Origin: a bacterium
GTDB lineage: Bacteria > RUG730 > JAAEPJ01
Assembly (NCBI GenBank): GCA_024222485.1
Contig: JAAEPJ010000150.1
Span: 1-41,660 of the forward strand
Direction: 5' to 3'
DNA: 41,660 nucleotides
Shown here: positions 40,330 through 41,660 of the stretch, piece by piece
Layout: every line of letters begins with the position of its first letter
Position numbering within the stretch: the first letter of the stretch is position 1
Program-made: the position numbers and the translations under genes
Notes under the pieces: generated by a model
Database searches by the model: none
What the model was told of the DNA's origin: nothing
What the model saw: the letters and a program-made list of their open reading frames with translations, nothing else

Positions 40330-41466
40330 ATGCATATTTTAGATTCTTTACATACTATTTGGATGTCGACAGGTTTAGTCAACTTTACAGGTGGAGAAAT
40401 TGCTATGATAGCAGTTGGGTTACTTTTAATTTGGCTGGCTATTAAAAAAGGTTTTGAGCCACTCCTTTTAATTCCCATTGGTTTTGGTTGTATTTTAGCT
40501 AATATTCCTGTTGCAGATATTGCTGGGAGTGGGTTTTTAGGGTTAATTTATGGCTTTGGTGTGAAAACAGGGTTATTTCCACTTTTAATTTTTATGGGTG
40601 TTGGAGCCATGACAGATTTTGCTCCAATGATAGCAAATCCTAAAACGGCTCTTTTAGGTGCGGCTGCACAGTTTGGTATCTTTACAACTGTATTAGGTGC
40701 TTTATTTTTGACTAAGTACTGTGGTTTTGATTTTTCGATAAATGATGCAGCCTCTATTGGGATTATTGGTGGTGCTGATGGTCCTACAGCTATATTTTTA
40801 GCATCAAGGTTGTCCCCTGATTTATTGGGTGCTATAGCAGTTGCCGCGTACTCTTATATGGCTCTGGTTCCCATTATTCAGCCACCTATTATGAGGATGT
40901 TTACTAGTAAAGCTGAACGAAGTATTGAGATGAAACAACTTCGCCATGTATCTAAGCGCGAGAAGATTTTATTTCCAATTGTGATTTTAATTTTATGTAC
41001 TTTATTGCTCCCTGATGCTACACCGCTTATTGGTATGTTGATGTTTGGAAACTTGCTTAAAGAGTGTGGGGTAGTCGAGCGTCTTTCTAAAACTGCTCAG
41101 AATGAGCTTATTAATATTGTAACAATTTTACTTGGGTTAACTGTTGGCTCAAAGCTTGCTGCGGATAAATTTTTGAAGATTGAAACTATTGGGATTTTAC
41201 TTTTGGGTTTAGTTGCTTTTTCTATTGGTACAGCTTCTGGGGTTTTACTTGCAAAACTTATGAATAAAGTTTCTAAAGAAAAAATTAATCCCTTAATCGG
41301 TGCGGCTGGAGTTTCTGCTGTTCCTATGGCTGCTCGTGTCGTTAATAAAGTTGGGCTGGAAGAAAATCCCCAGAATTTCATGCTGATGCATGCAATGGGT
41401 CCAAATGTATCTGGTGTGATCGGCTCTGCTGTTGCTGCTGGAGTTTTATTAGCTCTTTGTTCTTAG
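40330..41466 (+). CDS. oadB: Na+-pumping decarboxylase beta subunit
   Basis: OadB decarboxylates carboxybiotin and couples this to Na+ export across the inner membrane. The 378 residues hold about nine to eleven membrane helices. The best mark is [20 protein letters not shown] (147-166) with the ion-site Asp D150, then [50 protein letters not shown] and a late ISVPLI-like segment here as [16 protein letters not shown]. Length is normal for OadB/GcdB/MmdB proteins, which sequence alone cannot tell apart. The gap to oadA is 89 bases with no clear promoter; the SD is AGGGAGCA, 9 bases before the ATG. It completes the G-A-B set in the window. Confidence 0.94.
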   Translation: MHILDSLHTIWMSTGLVNFTGGEIAMIAVGLLLIWLAIKKGFEPLLLIPIGFGCILANIPVADIAGSGFLGLIYGFGVKTGLFPLLIFMGVGAMTDFAPMIANPKTALLGAAAQFGIFTTVLGALFLTKYCGFDFSINDAASIGIIGGADGPTAIFLASRLSPDLLGAIAVAAYSYMALVPIIQPPIMRMFTSKAERSIEMKQLRHVSKREKILFPIVILILCTLLLPDATPLIGMLMFGNLLKECGVVERLSKTAQNELINIVTILLGLTVGSKLAADKFLKIETIGILLLGLVAFSIGTASGVLLAKLMNKVSKEKINPLIGAAGVSAVPMAARVVNKVGLEENPQNFMLMHAMGPNVSGVIGSAVAAGVLLALCS

Positions 41467-41504
41467 AAGAATGATCTTGAAAAATTATTTCGAGGAGTCC
41501 CTTT

Positions 41505-41660
41505 ATGAAAGATAGGAATAAGTTTTTTTTTTCTTTATTTTTGATTTTGGTTTTTGGGTTTATTACTTTTACCAACTATGCTAACCTTAAAAAAGAATTA
41601 GCACAGAGTGAAAAAATCGTAGCAGACTTAACACAAATTCAATATCAGAATACAAAAATG
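41505..41660 (+). CDS. start of a small membrane-anchored coiled-coil protein (cut by window end)
   Basis: An ATG with GAGGAG 8 bases upstream opens a frame that runs off the window after 52 residues. It has a basic start (MKDRNK), one membrane helix or signal anchor (FFFSLFLILVFGFITFTNYA) and then a hydrophilic helix (NLKKELAQSEKIVADLTQ) with coiled-coil pattern. It lies 38 bases after oadB in the same direction. Too little is present for a family call. Confidence 0.6.
   Translation, partial: MKDRNKFFFSLFLILVFGFITFTNYANLKKELAQSEKIVADLTQIQYQNTKM

Overview
The window is strongly AT-rich, densely packed and almost entirely on the + strand; only lpoB and the phosphofructokinase gene read the other way. 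It looks like a core chromosomal segment of a low-GC, diderm (outer-membrane) bacterium that probably lives by fermentation. Evidence for an outer membrane is LpoB (lipoprotein activator of a penicillin-binding protein) and LolA (lipoprotein carrier). Evidence for anaerobic energy metabolism is a PPi-type phosphofructokinase and a Na+-pumping decarboxylase with subunits OadG, OadA and OadB. The mix of gene order, 7TM-GAF-GGDEF proteins, W-rich TPR proteins and Tad proteins suggests an uncultured lineage of the Omnitrophota/Elusimicrobiota kind. That placement is inference from gene content, not from a search.

Layout: (1) 1-2243: end of a decayed transposase, a DUF445 membrane protein, convergent lpoB, then about 570 bases without a gene. 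(2) 2244-9268: obg, a large membrane diguanylate cyclase, proB, a Dabb protein and the convergent PPi-PFK. (3) 9394-20688: an M50 protease and trpS lead into an aromatic amino-acid block (pheA, hisC, a DAHP synthase, tyrA, aroA), followed by cmk, plsC, ispH and rpsA. (4) 20728-29547: a PfkB kinase, then a sensor histidine kinase, a stand-alone receiver, a TPR lipoprotein, TadB, TadC and a second TPR protein; after a 617-base gap comes an orphan sensor with no output domain. (5) 29753-35930: rpsO and pnp under a very good promoter, a frameshifted winged-helix gene, ftsK, lolA and a RodZ-like protein. (6) 36292-41660: pgsA, pgpA, then birA-oadG-oadA-oadB behind another near-consensus promoter, and the start of a small membrane protein cut by the window end.

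How the genes fit together: the aromatic block covers the DAHP entry step, EPSP synthesis and both branches from prephenate, with a HisC-type aminotransferase placed where the Phe/Tyr transaminase is needed. The biotin ligase next to the decarboxylase is the obvious modifier of OadA. The Tad/TPR/two-component group is the least standard part: two T2SF membrane proteins bracketed by related TPR proteins, with a kinase and receiver upstream and no assembly ATPase, secretin or pilin in view.

No tRNA, rRNA, CRISPR array or prophage was seen. Several gene ends carry perfect hairpins without a U-tract. Many starts were moved from the longest ORF to an internal ATG or TTG because the Shine-Dalgarno sequence decides it.
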